Assembly (NCBI GenBank): GCA_016717725.1 | Contig: JADKFA010000046.1 | Location: 186,001-250,000, forward strand | DNA: 64,000 bases | Direction of reading: 5' to 3' | Source: Bacteroidota bacterium | Lineage (GTDB): Bacteria; Bacteroidota; Bacteroidia; AKYH767-A; OLB10 | In this document: positions 63,746-64,000 of the stretch, one piece after another | Layout: each line of letters starts with the position of its first letter | How positions within the stretch are numbered: position 1 is the stretch's first letter | Position numbers and translations under genes: made by a program | The notes under the pieces: model-generated | Databases searched by the model: none | The model's input: the letters and a program-made list of their open reading frames with translations, nothing else | What the model was told of the DNA's origin: nothing

Positions 63746-64000
63746 ATGTTCGTTTCGCAGGGATTTTTTTTGTAAATATTGTTTATAGTACGCTATTGAG
63801 GTTTAGCTGCTAGCTTCTGGCTGCTAGCTGCTAGTTTTTTATAGGTAAATCATATTCATAGTATTGATAAAAAAGAATTTAACACTAGGCACTTGAGGTC
63901 ACAAAAGATCACAAAAGAATAAAAGCGATTAGACTTTAGTGCACTTAGTGTCCTCCATTTTCTCTAGTGTTGAAAAAGCGCCGCTACTTGTAAGTTTCTT
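63746..64000. other. Gene-free end of the window
   Basis: 255 bases after rseP. They hold a short run of imperfect CTAGCTGCTAGCTTCTGG-type repeats (about 63805-63835, also near 54920 and 56605) and an ACACTAGGCACT/CTCTAGTGTT sequence related to the 53408 repeat family. No gene is supported. Confidence 0.7.

Overview
The window reads as a chromosomal piece of a low-GC Bacteroidota (Bacteroidetes) bacterium, probably of flavobacterial or sphingobacterial type. The signs are C-terminal type IX secretion (T9SS) sorting domains on at least seven proteins, a DUF4270 lipoprotein next to glmS, a bactofilin-atpZ pair, a TonB receptor with a carboxypeptidase-regulatory-like N-domain, many lipoproteins, little Shine-Dalgarno signal, and repeated TAnnTTTG boxes (the Bacteroidetes -7 promoter element) shortly before start codons. 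No rRNA, tRNA, transposase, integrase or CRISPR array was seen.

Layout. 1-2287 (minus): a set of envelope genes with c-type haem motifs (Reeler/choice-of-anchor-type protein, OB-fold protein, two cytochrome lipoproteins). 2387-6586 (minus): YceI-like protein, propeller histidine kinase and LytTR regulator, joined by start/stop overlaps. 6863-13294 (plus): sulfotransferase, SLC13 anion permease, cysC, cysD, cysN and cysQ, a complete route from sulfate uptake to PAPS and PAP recycling, with no PAPS reductase in view. 13493-21345: T9SS proteins, two copies of a hairpin repeat, and between them a metallophosphatase, a glycosyltransferase and a frameshifted GH1 beta-glucosidase. 21568-36674 (minus): a large surface-protein locus with five members of one unnamed secreted family (opening motif GLExIIVEKYY), a beta-helix protein, a FISUMP lipoprotein and a TonB-dependent receptor, with cohesin-like and dockerin-like modules nearby. 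37294-46284 (plus): a polysaccharide locus with flippase, four sulfotransferases, a polymerase/ligase-like membrane protein, a GH5-like lipoprotein and a glycosyltransferase. 46299-50328 (minus): glmS, a DUF4270 lipoprotein and a one-domain glycogen-synthase-like protein. 50362-51245: a repeat-rich gene-free stretch. 51246-63745: housekeeping and mixed genes (CPBP protease, dusB, bactofilin, atpZ, a T9SS protein, truncated globin, an MbnH/MbnP-like copper pair, a J-domain protein, dxr, rseP).

How it fits together. The PAPS operon and five predicted sulfotransferases, four of them inside a flippase/polymerase locus, point to a sulfated exopolysaccharide or other sulfated glycan. The GLE family, TonB receptor and beta-helix protein look like a co-expressed surface system of unknown function. 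Intergenic regions are rich in perfect palindromes, including two adjoining four-way-junction (cloverleaf) elements at 20547-20750 and a 323-bp element with 32-bp perfect inverted ends at 50663-50985.
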